Source of the DNA: Synergistaceae bacterium
Lineage (GTDB): Bacteria; Synergistota; Synergistia; Synergistales; Aminobacteriaceae
Assembly: GCA_018436595.1 (NCBI GenBank)
Contig: JAHDLC010000026.1
Span: forward strand, 35,139 to 99,138
Length of the DNA: 64,000 nt
Direction of reading: 5' to 3'
In this document: positions 17,313 to 26,285 of the stretch, in pieces
Position numbering within the stretch: position 1 is the stretch's first letter
Layout: the number at the start of each line of letters is the position of its first letter
The notes under the pieces: model-generated
Database searches by the model: none
What the model saw: the letters and a program-made list of their open reading frames with translations, nothing else
What the model was told of the DNA's origin: nothing
Position numbers and translations under genes: made by a program

Positions 17313-17393
17313 CTGAATCCCTCCTTCGCCGCCTTGGAAAAGAAGGCGGATTTCCTCCCGGTTTCACCAGCCATGGAATATAGCTTCATGGCT

Positions 17394-17402
17394 ATTATAG
17401 CA
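17394..17402 (-). promoter_or_regulatory. Extended -10 promoter of the universal stress protein gene
   Basis: On the minus strand TGCTATAAT (TATAAT at 17399-17394, TGC just upstream) is a perfect extended -10 element about 80 bases before the usp start. No good -35 box is seen, which is acceptable for an extended -10 promoter. Confidence 0.6.
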
Positions 17403-17495
17403 CAAAATACACTATCTAGATTGAATTTTTAGTTTATTTATGTCCCCAGTCTGTCCCTTCCCGTTTCTTTTCGCCTCTTCTTTTTGTCTTCTCCA

Positions 17496-17504
17496 TGCTA
17501 AAAT
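17496..17504 (+). promoter_or_regulatory. Putative extended -10 promoter of the VWA protein gene
   Basis: TGCTAAAAT (-10 hexamer at 17499-17504) lies 38 bases before the start codon of the VWA gene in an AT-rich patch. No clear -35 box. Confidence 0.45.
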
Positions 17505-17542
17505 TACATTGAAAATACCCAATATTTCCGGGGAGGCTGGTA

Positions 17543-19714
17543 ATGGTGAATCGTTCAGGATTTTTCCGTGCGGCACTGCTCTTTCTTCTCTTCTTCCTGG
17601 CAACGGGTTCCTGGAGCCCGGTCCTTGCCCAGGATGATGCCACAACCCACATAGAGCTCATCCTGGACGCTTCGGGGAGCATGTGGGCAAAGCTCGGGGG
17701 GTCCACCCGGATCGAGGTGGCGAAGGACGCCCTGGGCAAAATCATCGACGACCTGTCGGAGCGGAAAGGGATCGCCGTAGGACTGCGGGTCTACGGTCAC
17801 AGGACAAACGACTGCAAGGACACGAAGCTGGAGATTCCCATCGGTCCCATGGACGAAAAGAAAATGAAGGCCTTCATCGGGAAGATCAAGCCCAAGGGGA
17901 AGACCCCCATCGCCTACTCCCTCCAGGAGGCGGCGAAGGACTTCCGGAAAGACTTCACCGGCAGCAAAGTGATCATCCTCGTCACTGACGGCCTTGAAAG
18001 CTGCAACGGGGATCCCTGTGCGGCGGCGAAGGCCCTGGCGGAGAAGGGAATCGTCTCGAAGATCCACGTCGTGGGCTTCGGAATGGACAAAAAATCCGTC
18101 TCCCAGCTCGAATGCATCGTGAAACCCTCAGGGGGACTGCTCCTGGAGGCGAACAGCGCCGCCGAGCTTGCGAAGGCCTTCGACACCATAGTGAAAACTG
18201 CCCTCGATACGAACCTGGAGGTCACGGGACTTGACGGGAAAGGAAAGCCCGTGGAGATGTCGGTCTCCGTTCTGCAGGAAGGGGATGAAGTCCTCTCCGA
18301 GAAGGGGCAGACTGTAAAGGCGAACCTCCCCGAGGGAAGTTACCTCGTGCGGGCGACAGCGACGGAGACAGGCGAAGAGATCTTCTTCGAGGGTGTGGAC
18401 CTTGTGGAGGACAAGCTCACCTCCCTGAAAGCCGTGTTTTCCATTGCAAGGATTCGGGTCAGGGCACTGGACAGCGCCGGGAAGCCCGTCCGTGCGGAGT
18501 GGCAAATATTCCGGAAGGACGCTCCGGAAGAACCGGTGGTGCGCTTCTCCGGCGCCGATTGGACCGAGAAAGCCCTCTCACCCGGGGAATACACCCTCAA
18601 GGCCCACCACAAGGACACCAAGGTCACCCTGACGGCGGACGCAGCCCCCGGGAACGGGGAGACCGCCGCGGTGGAACTTGTTTTTGCCCAGGGGAAGCTG
18701 CTCATTTCGGGCCTCGACTCCAACGGCAAGCCGGTCTACACAGACTCCTACGTTTACAAAGCCCCCTTCGACAGGGACAATCCCGACGAGGCGGGGCGCG
18801 ACGGCGGCAACAAACATGAGTATTCCCTTGTCCCCGGGACCTACGACATCCTCGTCAGGGACCACAACACAAAGGTCGAACAGTGGATCAGGGACGTGGT
18901 CATCGAAGGAGGGAAGACCGTCCGGAAGGAAGTCTCCTTCGCCCAGGGGAAGCTGATCATTTCGGGCCTCGACTCCAACGGCAAGCCGCTCTACACCGAC
19001 TCTTACGTTTACAAAGCCCCCTTCGACAGGGACAATCCCGACGAGGCGGGGCGTGACGGCGGCAACAGCCACGAATATTCCCTCGTCCCCGGGACCTACG
19101 ACATCCTGGTGAGGGACGGCAACACCAAGGTCGAGCAGTGGATCAGGGACGTGGTCATCGAAGGAGGGAAGACCGTCCGGAAGGAAGTCTCCTTCTCCCA
19201 GGGAACGGTCCGGCTGACGGTGAAGGGATTCGAAGGGAAACCAGTCTATTTCTTCACAGAGATTTTCCTGTCCCCGGCCGAAGAAAACGACGAATTCGTC
19301 CACTCGGACAGCGGCGAAAACGAGGTATCCTTCCCCATCGTCCCGGGCACCTACGATGTGAAAGTGTGGACCGAGGAGCCCAGGGCAGAGCTGTGGGAAA
19401 AGGGAATGGAAGTGAAGGCCGGAGCGACGGCCGCAAAATCCTTCGCTTTTCCTGCCGCCCGGGTCCGGATAACGCCTCCCAAAAAGGGGACGGAATGGAC
19501 CTATATCTTCGTGGACGTCTTCCCCCACCCCGCCGGAGAGGACGATGAAGCGGCAGTCTCCGAAGCAGGCGCTGAAGAGCACATCCAGTTCTTCCTCGTT
19601 CCCGGAACCTACGATTTCCGTATTCGCGACGAAGAGGAGCGGGAGACCTGGATGCGGGGAATTGAACTGGCGGCGGACGAAAAGTTTGCCGGAGAAGTGA
19701 AGTTCGAGGACTGA
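17543..19714 (+). CDS. Secreted VWA-domain protein with tandem beta-sandwich-like repeats
   Basis: A 723-residue exported protein. Residues 1-30 are a signal peptide ending VLAQ. A von Willebrand A domain follows (about 35-215) with a MIDAS motif D-A-S-G-S (Asp42, Ser44, Ser46), so it should bind a divalent metal and a partner. The rest consists of beta-rich repeats of about 85 residues, each with a GTYD/GEYTL-type strand. Two central copies (18686-18940 and 18941-19195) are nearly identical in DNA and protein; others are diverged. No anchor or sorting tail is seen, so it may be free in the periplasm or medium. The ATG has GGGGAGG upstream. Adhesion or envelope scaffolding is a guess. Confidence 0.8.
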   Translation: MVNRSGFFRAALLFLLFFLATGSWSPVLAQDDATTHIELILDASGSMWAKLGGSTRIEVAKDALGKIIDDLSERKGIAVGLRVYGHRTNDCKDTKLEIPIGPMDEKKMKAFIGKIKPKGKTPIAYSLQEAAKDFRKDFTGSKVIILVTDGLESCNGDPCAAAKALAEKGIVSKIHVVGFGMDKKSVSQLECIVKPSGGLLLEANSAAELAKAFDTIVKTALDTNLEVTGLDGKGKPVEMSVSVLQEGDEVLSEKGQTVKANLPEGSYLVRATATETGEEIFFEGVDLVEDKLTSLKAVFSIARIRVRALDSAGKPVRAEWQIFRKDAPEEPVVRFSGADWTEKALSPGEYTLKAHHKDTKVTLTADAAPGNGETAAVELVFAQGKLLISGLDSNGKPVYTDSYVYKAPFDRDNPDEAGRDGGNKHEYSLVPGTYDILVRDHNTKVEQWIRDVVIEGGKTVRKEVSFAQGKLIISGLDSNGKPLYTDSYVYKAPFDRDNPDEAGRDGGNSHEYSLVPGTYDILVRDGNTKVEQWIRDVVIEGGKTVRKEVSFSQGTVRLTVKGFEGKPVYFFTEIFLSPAEENDEFVHSDSGENEVSFPIVPGTYDVKVWTEEPRAELWEKGMEVKAGATAAKSFAFPAARVRITPPKKGTEWTYIFVDVFPHPAGEDDEAAVSEAGAEEHIQFFLVPGTYDFRIRDEEERETWMRGIELAADEKFAGEVKFED
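18686..19195 (+). repeat. Two nearly identical 255-bp tandem repeats inside the VWA gene
   Basis: Copy 1 (18686-18940) and copy 2 (18941-19195) have a period of exactly 255 bases (85 codons), keep the frame and differ at few positions. Most differences are synonymous, with a handful of substitutions such as V/L, K/S and H/G. This points to a recent in-frame duplication or gene conversion. Confidence 0.9.
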
Positions 19715-19747
19715 TTCCTTTTCCCGAAGAAAGGAAAAAGAAAACGG

Positions 19748-19771
19748 ATGGGGCGCCTCACGGCGCCCCAT
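19748..19771. terminator. Terminator after the VWA gene
   Basis: A perfect 10-bp stem (ATGGGGCGCC/GGCGCCCCAT, loop TCAC) followed by CTTGTTTTA on the plus strand. It lies between convergent genes and may also serve the protease gene, whose transcript would continue into a U-rich stretch. Confidence 0.8.
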
Positions 19772-19884
19772 CTTGTTTTATGGAATTGTTCCCTGAAGCG
19801 CCGTACAGGTCCTTCCCTTCAGCCATGCAGTCTCACATCAGGCTCCCCACGTTACCGGGCACGATCCTGCTTCTTTCCTCGGCA

Positions 19885-21522
19885 TCAGGAACGCCCTCTC
19901 CGGATCAACACCAGCCCGAAGGGCGCCAGCAGCAGGACCGCCGAAAGTGACGGAGCCCCGGTGCTGCAGCCGCCGGATTCTGCCCCCTGTCCCAGCGCCT
20001 TGAGGCAGAAGTTTCCTCCGGGAACACCCCCGGTGAGGTCGATCCAGGTCTCGCCGTCGGCACTGCAGAAGCTCTGCCCCGGCTCAGCGGAAGCCCTGTC
20101 GGAATACCCTGCCACAGGAGCTTCCACCGGAAGGGGATACCCGTATTCCGGGGCGGTTACCTTCACTTCCACTGAGAACCGCGTTCCCCGGGGGAGGTAG
20201 ACCTGTTTTCCAAGGGCGACGGTGTGGTACCCCGGTTTTTCCAGCACGCCCCGCTGCCCCCGGAGGGGCATGGACTCCTTGTCGGCAGGGGTTGGGCCGG
20301 ACAGGACCCCTATCGTGATTTCATATTCCGTTCCGTAGTCGGGCACGTAAAAAGAGACCGCCCTCAAAACCTGGCTCTCCTCGGTCGTGAAGACGTTGGC
20401 CATCCAGGCCGGAGTGCCTGCAGCGGGCGTTTCGAGGGGGGAGACGGACCGTATCCATCCCAGAGGGTCGTACTGGTGGATGATACCGTATTCCCCCGCG
20501 GGTGAGGCAAGGTAGACAATGCCGCTGTCGAGGCTCGTGTCCTCGTAGGACATGTAGAAGTACCCCGCCTCGCCGAAAGATGTTCCCCAGCTGTTCCGGA
20601 CGATCCACGCCCCGTCGCCTGCCGGCCGGGTCGCGAATCGCTCCCTGGGGAAATGGTCGTCCCACCCGACGATGTTCACCGCATGGTTCGCTCCCCGGGG
20701 ACCGCTGTAAAAAAAGGCTCCCGTTTCCCCGTTCCAGGTGTCTTCGTTGAAGTCAGCCATCATGCCGATGGACACAGCCCCCCGGTTCATCAGGGCGTCC
20801 TTGACCTCCTCCACGGCGAGATAGGGGTAGCCGTCCCTCCAGATTTCCACGGCCGGATAGGGCATGTACAGGGCACTGGTGAGAAGCTTCTGTCGCGGAA
20901 GCCGGGGTTTTTCCGACGGCAGGGGGCCGCCGTAGGGAAGATCCGATTCGTTCACCGGACCGGTGCCTCTCGCGAGGACGGCCATGGCCTTCCAGTCATC
21001 CCCTCCCTGATCGAAGAGGCCGACCCCGTCATACACGGTGAAGGCCGGGAATCCGTCGGGAGTGTCATTATAGGCCCAGTAGGCCAGGTGCCACTCCGAG
21101 AAATCGGCTGTCTCTCCCGGCAGAAGAGGCGATTCCAAAGCCGCCATGGCGGCGAAGGTCCAGCAGGTGCCGTAAGGATCCTGGTCCCGTACGGGGGACA
21201 GTTTCCCCTGTTCCCGGAGGTCGAACCTGGAGGGAAAGGCTGCGTCTTCTCTGAAGGTCCGGGCCGCAAGATACCGGACAGTTTCTCCCCTGCCCCGGAG
21301 ATGATCCAGGTTCAGAGGAGACGGCCGTTTTCCGGAGGGACGCCTTTCCCCCGCGAAAAAAACACTTCTCCGGAGCTCTGCTTCTCCGCCGCCGGGAAGA
21401 GCCCGGTCACGGAGAAAGGCCGGGTTGAGGGGGGCAAGGGACGGACCTGCCGCAGGGGACGGCAGAGCGGCAGCGGTGAACAGAAAAAGAGCGGCTGCCG
21501 CAAAAACGGCAGTTTTTTTCAT
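19885..21522 (-). CDS. Papain-family (C1) cysteine protease with Synergist-CTERM sorting tail
   Basis: A 545-residue secreted protease. After a signal peptide (MKKTAVFAAAALFLFTAAALP) and a propeptide-like stretch comes a C1A peptidase domain: FDLREQGKLSPVRDQ, catalytic Cys120 in GTCWTFAA, His280 in GANHAVNIVGWDD and Asn310 in WIVRNSWG. A beta-rich domain follows. The end has GGCSTGA, a hydrophobic helix and RRGRS, matching the Synergist-CTERM sorting signal, so the enzyme is probably processed and anchored at the cell surface. ATG 21522 is chosen because AAAGGAAG is nine bases upstream; a GTG three codons earlier lacks spacing. It may supply peptides to an amino-acid fermenter. Confidence 0.9.
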   Translation of the reverse strand: MKKTAVFAAAALFLFTAAALPSPAAGPSLAPLNPAFLRDRALPGGGEAELRRSVFFAGERRPSGKRPSPLNLDHLRGRGETVRYLAARTFREDAAFPSRFDLREQGKLSPVRDQDPYGTCWTFAAMAALESPLLPGETADFSEWHLAYWAYNDTPDGFPAFTVYDGVGLFDQGGDDWKAMAVLARGTGPVNESDLPYGGPLPSEKPRLPRQKLLTSALYMPYPAVEIWRDGYPYLAVEEVKDALMNRGAVSIGMMADFNEDTWNGETGAFFYSGPRGANHAVNIVGWDDHFPRERFATRPAGDGAWIVRNSWGTSFGEAGYFYMSYEDTSLDSGIVYLASPAGEYGIIHQYDPLGWIRSVSPLETPAAGTPAWMANVFTTEESQVLRAVSFYVPDYGTEYEITIGVLSGPTPADKESMPLRGQRGVLEKPGYHTVALGKQVYLPRGTRFSVEVKVTAPEYGYPLPVEAPVAGYSDRASAEPGQSFCSADGETWIDLTGGVPGGNFCLKALGQGAESGGCSTGAPSLSAVLLLAPFGLVLIRRGRS

Positions 21523-21559
21523 GAAGGACACTTCCTTTCGCTGGTCTTTTTTCCGGGAC

Positions 21560-22603
21560 TCAGGCCCTTTCCTCGAACTCCTTCTGGTAGACCTTGCCGG
21601 ACCCCATCATGACGCTGATGAAGTTCAGGGAGGGTATGTTCTCGCAGATGATCTTGATGATGGCGGCGATGATGGTGGATATGAGAGCCCCCACCACGCC
21701 CCAGATGAGGCTCCAGAAGAGCAGGGAGATGAGCACCACGACGGGACTGAGGTTCAGCCGGTCCCCCATGACTTTGGGCGTGATGAAGTTGCCGATGGTC
21801 ACCTGGATGGTCAGGAGGACCAGGGCTGTGATGACCGCCGGCATGTAGCTCGGGTAGAACTGCACCAGTGCCACCAGGACCGGAGGAATGGAGGCCACGA
21901 TGGAACCCACCGTGGGGATGAAGTTCAGGATGAAGGCCAGTACGCCCCAGGTCACCGCAAAGTCCACCTGGAGGTATTCGAGGGCGAACCACACCAGGAA
22001 CCCCGTCACGGCGCTGATGAGAGCAAGGGCGCTCAGGTACCGCCCTATCTGGAAAGAGATGGTGCCGAGAATGCCTTTCACTTTTTCGGCAGTGCTCGGC
22101 GAGAAGGCCTTCTGAAGCTTGTAGTCGAAGTAGGGAGCGCCGAGAAGGAGAAAGACGAGGAACACGATCACCATGACGAGTTTGGAAACGATAGTGACGA
22201 AGGAGCCCGACAGTTCGATGAGATACCCCCTGACGGTGACGCCCCAGTTTATGGACGACCAGAAGTCGGGAGGAAGTTCAAGATTGACCGTGAGGGTTTT
22301 TCCTATTTCGAGGAGCCTGGCGTAGTACTTCGGGAACGCCTCGGTGAAGGTGAGGATCCGGGCATTGAAAAAGAGAGCGCCGAGGACGCAGACGCCGAAG
22401 AAAAGCGCCAGAACCACGACGACGTTGAGAAATGTGGGGATTTTCAGCCTGGAGAGAAACCGGACGACCGGACCGAAGAGATAGGAAAGGAGCCATGCGA
22501 TGATCAGCGGAATGAATACCGCCTGGGCAAAGTTGAGGACCAGCCCCGTGGCCACGATGGAGATGATGCCTATGAGACCGATGATGACCTGGAAGTTCCC
22601 CAC
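21560..22603 (-). CDS. AI-2E family transporter (PerM/YdiK-like membrane protein)
   Basis: A membrane protein of about 347 residues with a paired N-terminal helix, a long charged central segment and a C-terminal bundle with the family motif PTVGSIVASIPPVLVAL and a late PKVMGDRLNLSPVVVLISLLFWS. The family (PF01594) includes the AI-2 exporter TqsA and Na+/H+ antiporter-like members; the substrate cannot be told. GTG 22603 is preferred because AAGGGAG sits eight bases upstream; GTG 22612 is the alternative. It may be read with the protease gene, 37 bases downstream. Confidence 0.85.
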   Translation of the reverse strand: MGNFQVIIGLIGIISIVATGLVLNFAQAVFIPLIIAWLLSYLFGPVVRFLSRLKIPTFLNVVVVLALFFGVCVLGALFFNARILTFTEAFPKYYARLLEIGKTLTVNLELPPDFWSSINWGVTVRGYLIELSGSFVTIVSKLVMVIVFLVFLLLGAPYFDYKLQKAFSPSTAEKVKGILGTISFQIGRYLSALALISAVTGFLVWFALEYLQVDFAVTWGVLAFILNFIPTVGSIVASIPPVLVALVQFYPSYMPAVITALVLLTIQVTIGNFITPKVMGDRLNLSPVVVLISLLFWSLIWGVVGALISTIIAAIIKIICENIPSLNFISVMMGSGKVYQKEFEERA

Positions 22604-22742
22604 AGTATCCACTCCCTTGAAAAAGCCTTTGTTCCTATTTTACAGGAGGATAGGCTTTTGGGAAGAAGGTTTTTCCCGTTTCTTCGGAAAACTTTCACTT
22701 GTCGGGGAAAAAACAGGCTGCCCCGGTCACCCAAAAAAGGAC

Positions 22743-22779
22743 GGGGAGCGGAAAACCCCTTCGGGTACTTCCGCTCCCC
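22743..22779 (-). terminator. Terminator at the end of the cyclic-ureide operon
   Basis: An 11-bp stem (GGGGAGCGGAA at 22743-22753, complement at 22769-22779) lies just downstream of the M20 hydrolase gene. The leftward transcript continues into CCGUCCUUUUUUGGG, a good U tract. Confidence 0.8.
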
Positions 22780-22802
22780 CCTTATCGTTTCACGAATGGT
22801 CC

Positions 22803-23993
22803 CTACAGTCTCCGGTCGGCCTCCAGGATGGCCCGGGCAAGGATGTCCGCTCCACGGGCAAGGTCTTCCGGCGAGGTATATTCTTCTTTGGAGTGGCTGA
22901 TGCCGCCCGCGCTCGGCACAAAAATCATTCCCGCCCTGGTGATCCGGGCCATGGGGTTCGCGTCGTGGGATGCGCCGCTCGGCATGCGCACCGAGGGGAC
23001 GTCCGCCTCACGGCAGGCTGCCTCGACAGCGTCCTGGAGAAGGGGATCAAGGTCCACCGCCCCTTTCCATACCACGGGTTCCATGGAGACGGAAACTTTT
23101 TTCCTTTTTTCAAGGAGGGAGCGGAACTGTGCAGCAGCCTCATCCATGATTGAATCCCTGAGGGAGCGGATTTCGAGAAGGAAGTCGGCCCTCCCCGGGA
23201 CAATGGCGTCAGCCCCGGGATGCAGGGAAAAAACGCCCACGTTGCAGACAAAGTCATCCCGGGTATCCGTCCAGGCAAACCATTCCGAGAGCAGTTCCGA
23301 CGCCTCCCGCATGGCGTCCTTCCGCTCCTTCATGGGCGTGGTTCCGGCGTGGTTCGCCTCGCCCTCGAGCCGGACGGCGTACCGGCTGATGCCCACGATT
23401 CCCGTGGGAATCCCGATGGGAATGCTCCTTCGTTCGAGATAGGGTCCCTGCTCGATGTGCAGCTCGAAATAGCAGGCGATTCCGCCGGGGTCCCCCTTCG
23501 CTGACAGGATTCCGTCAGCCGTAAGCCCGACTCGGGACAGCTTTTCCGCCGGGAAGGGCTCCTGCAGCAGTCCTGCAAAGGCCCTGCTTCCGAAGGTGCC
23601 TCCCATCTCGCCCCCCTCTTCACCGGTGAACCCGGCGACCACCAGGGGATGACGGAGGGGCAGCGCTTTTTCCCGGATGGTCCGGGCAGCCTCCAGGGCC
23701 GCCATCACGCCCAGGGGACCGTCGTATTTCCCTCCCCCGGGCACGGCGTCCAGGTGGGATCCGGCATATATGGCGGGCAGGGAAGGGTCGCTCCCCTCCA
23801 GCCTGCCGAAAAGGTTCCCCACCCCGTCGATCTTTGCGGAGAGGCCGGCGTCCTTCATCCTGTCCTCCACGAACTTCCTCGCCGCATCGTAGGAAGGGGT
23901 AAAGGCGGGTCTGTCCATCCCTTCCCCGTCCACCCAGCCTATACGGCCGAGGGCTTCAAGGTCCGCGAGGAAACGGTCTGCGGAGATGATCAC
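22803..23993 (-). CDS. M20-family N-carbamoyl-L-amino-acid hydrolase / allantoate amidohydrolase-type enzyme
   Basis: A 396-residue metallo-amidohydrolase of the hydantoinase/carbamoylase group. Metal-binding motifs are visible: AGSHLDAVPGGGKYDGPLG, TGEEGGEMGGTFGSRAF, ELHIEQG and a late SGASHDA. Family members cleave N-carbamoyl amino acids, ureidopropionate or allantoate with release of NH3 and CO2. It is the last gene of the operon, four bases after the DapA-like stop, and fits as the step after cyclic amidohydrolase ring opening. Start is GTG 23993; its ribosome site is weak, suggesting coupling to the gene upstream. Confidence 0.85.
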   Translation of the reverse strand: MIISADRFLADLEALGRIGWVDGEGMDRPAFTPSYDAARKFVEDRMKDAGLSAKIDGVGNLFGRLEGSDPSLPAIYAGSHLDAVPGGGKYDGPLGVMAALEAARTIREKALPLRHPLVVAGFTGEEGGEMGGTFGSRAFAGLLQEPFPAEKLSRVGLTADGILSAKGDPGGIACYFELHIEQGPYLERRSIPIGIPTGIVGISRYAVRLEGEANHAGTTPMKERKDAMREASELLSEWFAWTDTRDDFVCNVGVFSLHPGADAIVPGRADFLLEIRSLRDSIMDEAAAQFRSLLEKRKKVSVSMEPVVWKGAVDLDPLLQDAVEAACREADVPSVRMPSGASHDANPMARITRAGMIFVPSAGGISHSKEEYTSPEDLARGADILARAILEADRRL

Positions 23994-23997
23994 GGGA

Positions 23998-24894
23998 CTA
24001 TACCGTGGGGATCCCCAGCTCCTTGAGGATCCTGGCGATTTCCTTCTTCGTCTCCTCCCCGGCGGGAAGGATGGGCAGGCGGGGCAGTCCGCCCTTGAAG
24101 CCCACCATGTCCATGGCGGCCTTCATGCCGCCGATGCCGAAACGGCTGGTGACGGCGGCGTTGAGGGGAAGGAGGGCGAGCTGCATCTTCCGGGCCTTCT
24201 CGATATCGCCCTTCTCGAAGTTCTCCTGGATTTCGGCGCAATAGTCGGGAACCACGTTGGCCACAGCCAGGGTGCCGCCGACGCCGCCGAGCAGGAGGGT
24301 GGCGAGAAGATAGCTGCCCGAGCCGGCGAACACGGAAAAGCCTTCGGGGGCCTTGGCGAGCACTTCGGATATCTGGACGATGTTGCCGCCGCTGTCCTTG
24401 ATGCCCGTGATGTTGGGGTGAGCGGCCAGCTTCAGCGTCAGGGAGGAGGGAACGTTGACCCCGGAGTTGCCGGGCATGTTGTAGATCATCACGGGGATGG
24501 GTGAGGCGTCGGCAAGCATGGTGTAGAAATTCACGAGGGCAGCCTCGTTCATGTCCTTCTTGTAGTAGTTGGGGGTTACGACAAGAGCCACGTCGGCGCC
24601 CACGGCGGCGCATTCCTTCGTAAGCTGCAGAGTCTCCCTGAAGGACTCGCATCCCGTACCGGCGATGACCATTTTTTCCGCCGGAAGATGGTTTCTCGCG
24701 GTCTCCACGAGCTTCACCTTTTCTTCGTGGGACAGGAGGGTGAACTCGCCGTTGCTGCCGAGCACCACGAGGCCGGACAGTTTTGTGGCGCCGAAAGCCA
24801 CCGTGTTCTCCGCAAAGGTCGAATAATCCACCTCTCCGGAAGCATCGAAGGCGGTGGCGATGGGGGCGAAAATTCCACGGACTTTTTTATTCAT
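23998..24894 (-). CDS. DapA/NanA-family aldolase (dihydrodipicolinate synthase-like)
   Basis: A 298-residue TIM-barrel Schiff-base aldolase. It shows the GSNGEFTLLSHEEK motif, TPNYY (catalytic Tyr) and the Schiff-base Lys166 in GIKDSGGN. Family members include DapA, N-acetylneuraminate lyase and 2-keto-3-deoxy acid aldolases. Its place between TRAP transporter and carbamoylase genes argues for a catabolic aldolase rather than lysine biosynthesis, but the substrate is unknown. ATG 24894 is preceded by AGGAGAG; longer starts upstream lack support. Confidence 0.85.
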   Translation of the reverse strand: MNKKVRGIFAPIATAFDASGEVDYSTFAENTVAFGATKLSGLVVLGSNGEFTLLSHEEKVKLVETARNHLPAEKMVIAGTGCESFRETLQLTKECAAVGADVALVVTPNYYKKDMNEAALVNFYTMLADASPIPVMIYNMPGNSGVNVPSSLTLKLAAHPNITGIKDSGGNIVQISEVLAKAPEGFSVFAGSGSYLLATLLLGGVGGTLAVANVVPDYCAEIQENFEKGDIEKARKMQLALLPLNAAVTSRFGIGGMKAAMDMVGFKGGLPRLPILPAGEETKKEIARILKELGIPTV

Positions 24895-24988
24895 TGCATT
24901 TCTCTCTCCTCGTAAAAAATATATGATATTCCGCATATGATACTTCAAAACACTCCAAACCGGAAGGGCGTTTCATCCATGACGCCTT

Positions 24989-26272
24989 CTACCTGAAAAA
25001 CTGCAGCGGCCAGAGGGACAGCATGGGAATGTAGGTAATCATGAGCACCGCCGCGAGGTTCCAGACCATGAACGGAATGGAGCCCCTGAGAACCTTCTCA
25101 AAAGGTGTTTTGCAGATATTCGACGCCACGAAGAGGTCCACCCCCATGGGCGGCGTCGCCATGCCGAGGGCGAGGTTCGCCACCACGAAGGTGCCGAAAT
25201 GGATGGGATCCACGCCGATCTTCAGCGCCAGCGGAAGGAAGATTGGGCAGAAGATAAGGATATTTGACAGGGTATCGATGAACATTCCTCCCACCAGGAA
25301 GACCGCGTTGAACATGAGCAGGATGAGGAACTTGTTGGTGGTGAGGGAAAAAATGAGGTTTGAAATGAGGTTCGGAACGTCCTTCATGTGGAGGAGCTTT
25401 GCAAAAGCGCTCGCCGTCCCCATGAGGAAAATGCATGAACCGGTGATGACGGCCGCTTCCACCATGGCGCTGCAGAGCCCCTTCATCGTCAGGCCGCCAG
25501 TGGCAAACCCGAGGACGATGGCGTAGGCAACGGCTACGATTCCGGCTTCCGTCGGCGTGAACACACCGGAGTAAATCCCGCCGAGAATGATGAGGGGCAT
25601 GAGAAGAGCCGATTTCGCCTGCCAGACCCTTTTCAGAACCCAGCTCGTTCCCCCTTCCCGGGGCAGCCCCGCATATCCTTTTTTCCTTGAAATATAAACG
25701 GCCGGTATCATCAGAAACAGCCCCACCAGGATTCCGGGAAAGAGCCCGGCGATGAAGAGGTCGGTGATGGAGACTCCGCTGTTCACGCCGTAGACGATCA
25801 TGGGAACGCTGGGGGGTATGAGGACGCCGATGCCCCCCGCACAGGCGACCAGCCCTCCGGAAAATCCGACCCCGTAGCCCCGGGAGATCATGGCCGGCAG
25901 AATGATGGTGCCGATGGCCGCCACGGTGGCAGGCCCCGAACCGGAGACGGCGCCGAAGAACATGCAGGCAACGATGGCCGCTATTCCCAGCCCGCCGGGA
26001 AAGTCTCCGGCTACCGCTTCCGCAAGGTCTGTGAGCTTCCGTGCGATTCCCCCGTGGGACATGAGGGTTCCGGCAAGAATAAAGAAGGGAAGGGCGAGAA
26101 GGGTGAAGGAGTCGGCTGTAACCACCATGCGCTGGCCGACGAAGAACATGACCCGGTCGAGTCCTCCGGGAATCCAGGGGATGAAGGCGAGGCAGCTGAA
26201 CCCTATGGCAGCGGCTATGGGGATACTGAGCAGCAACGCGAGAAACATTCCTCCGAATACGGCGGTCAGCAT
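24989..26272 (-). CDS. TRAP transporter large permease (DctM)
   Basis: A 427-residue permease with about twelve helices and conserved blocks of DctM proteins: LALPFFILAGTLM, SGSGPATVAAIG, GGIGVLIPPSVPMIVYG and GVFTPTEAGIVAVAYA. It uses a sodium gradient to move the ligand delivered by the binding protein. The ATG has AGGAGG upstream and follows the small permease by 13 bases. It belongs to the cyclic-ureide operon. Confidence 0.93.
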   Translation of the reverse strand: MLTAVFGGMFLALLLSIPIAAAIGFSCLAFIPWIPGGLDRVMFFVGQRMVVTADSFTLLALPFFILAGTLMSHGGIARKLTDLAEAVAGDFPGGLGIAAIVACMFFGAVSGSGPATVAAIGTIILPAMISRGYGVGFSGGLVACAGGIGVLIPPSVPMIVYGVNSGVSITDLFIAGLFPGILVGLFLMIPAVYISRKKGYAGLPREGGTSWVLKRVWQAKSALLMPLIILGGIYSGVFTPTEAGIVAVAYAIVLGFATGGLTMKGLCSAMVEAAVITGSCIFLMGTASAFAKLLHMKDVPNLISNLIFSLTTNKFLILLMFNAVFLVGGMFIDTLSNILIFCPIFLPLALKIGVDPIHFGTFVVANLALGMATPPMGVDLFVASNICKTPFEKVLRGSIPFMVWNLAAVLMITYIPMLSLWPLQFFR

Positions 26273-26285
26273 TCCGGCATCCTCC

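Noticed and set aside
14721..17432. A 903-codon open frame on the plus strand
   Set aside because: It lies antisense to the aldehyde oxidoreductase and usp genes, which have clear family motifs and ribosome sites; high GC leaves the opposite frame open. Its translation is low complexity and matches nothing I know.
18686..19195. Tandem repeats considered as a CRISPR or other non-coding array
   Set aside because: The period is 255 bases without spacers, in frame with the VWA protein and coding for a repeated domain.
21425..22900. A 491-codon open frame on the plus strand
   Set aside because: Antisense to the AI-2E transporter and protease start; the translation is dominated by Glu, Asp, His and Gly and has no family features.
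23998..24894. Lysine-biosynthesis dapA
   Set aside because: It lies inside a catabolic operon between TRAP and carbamoylase genes with no other lysine genes, so only the family is assigned.
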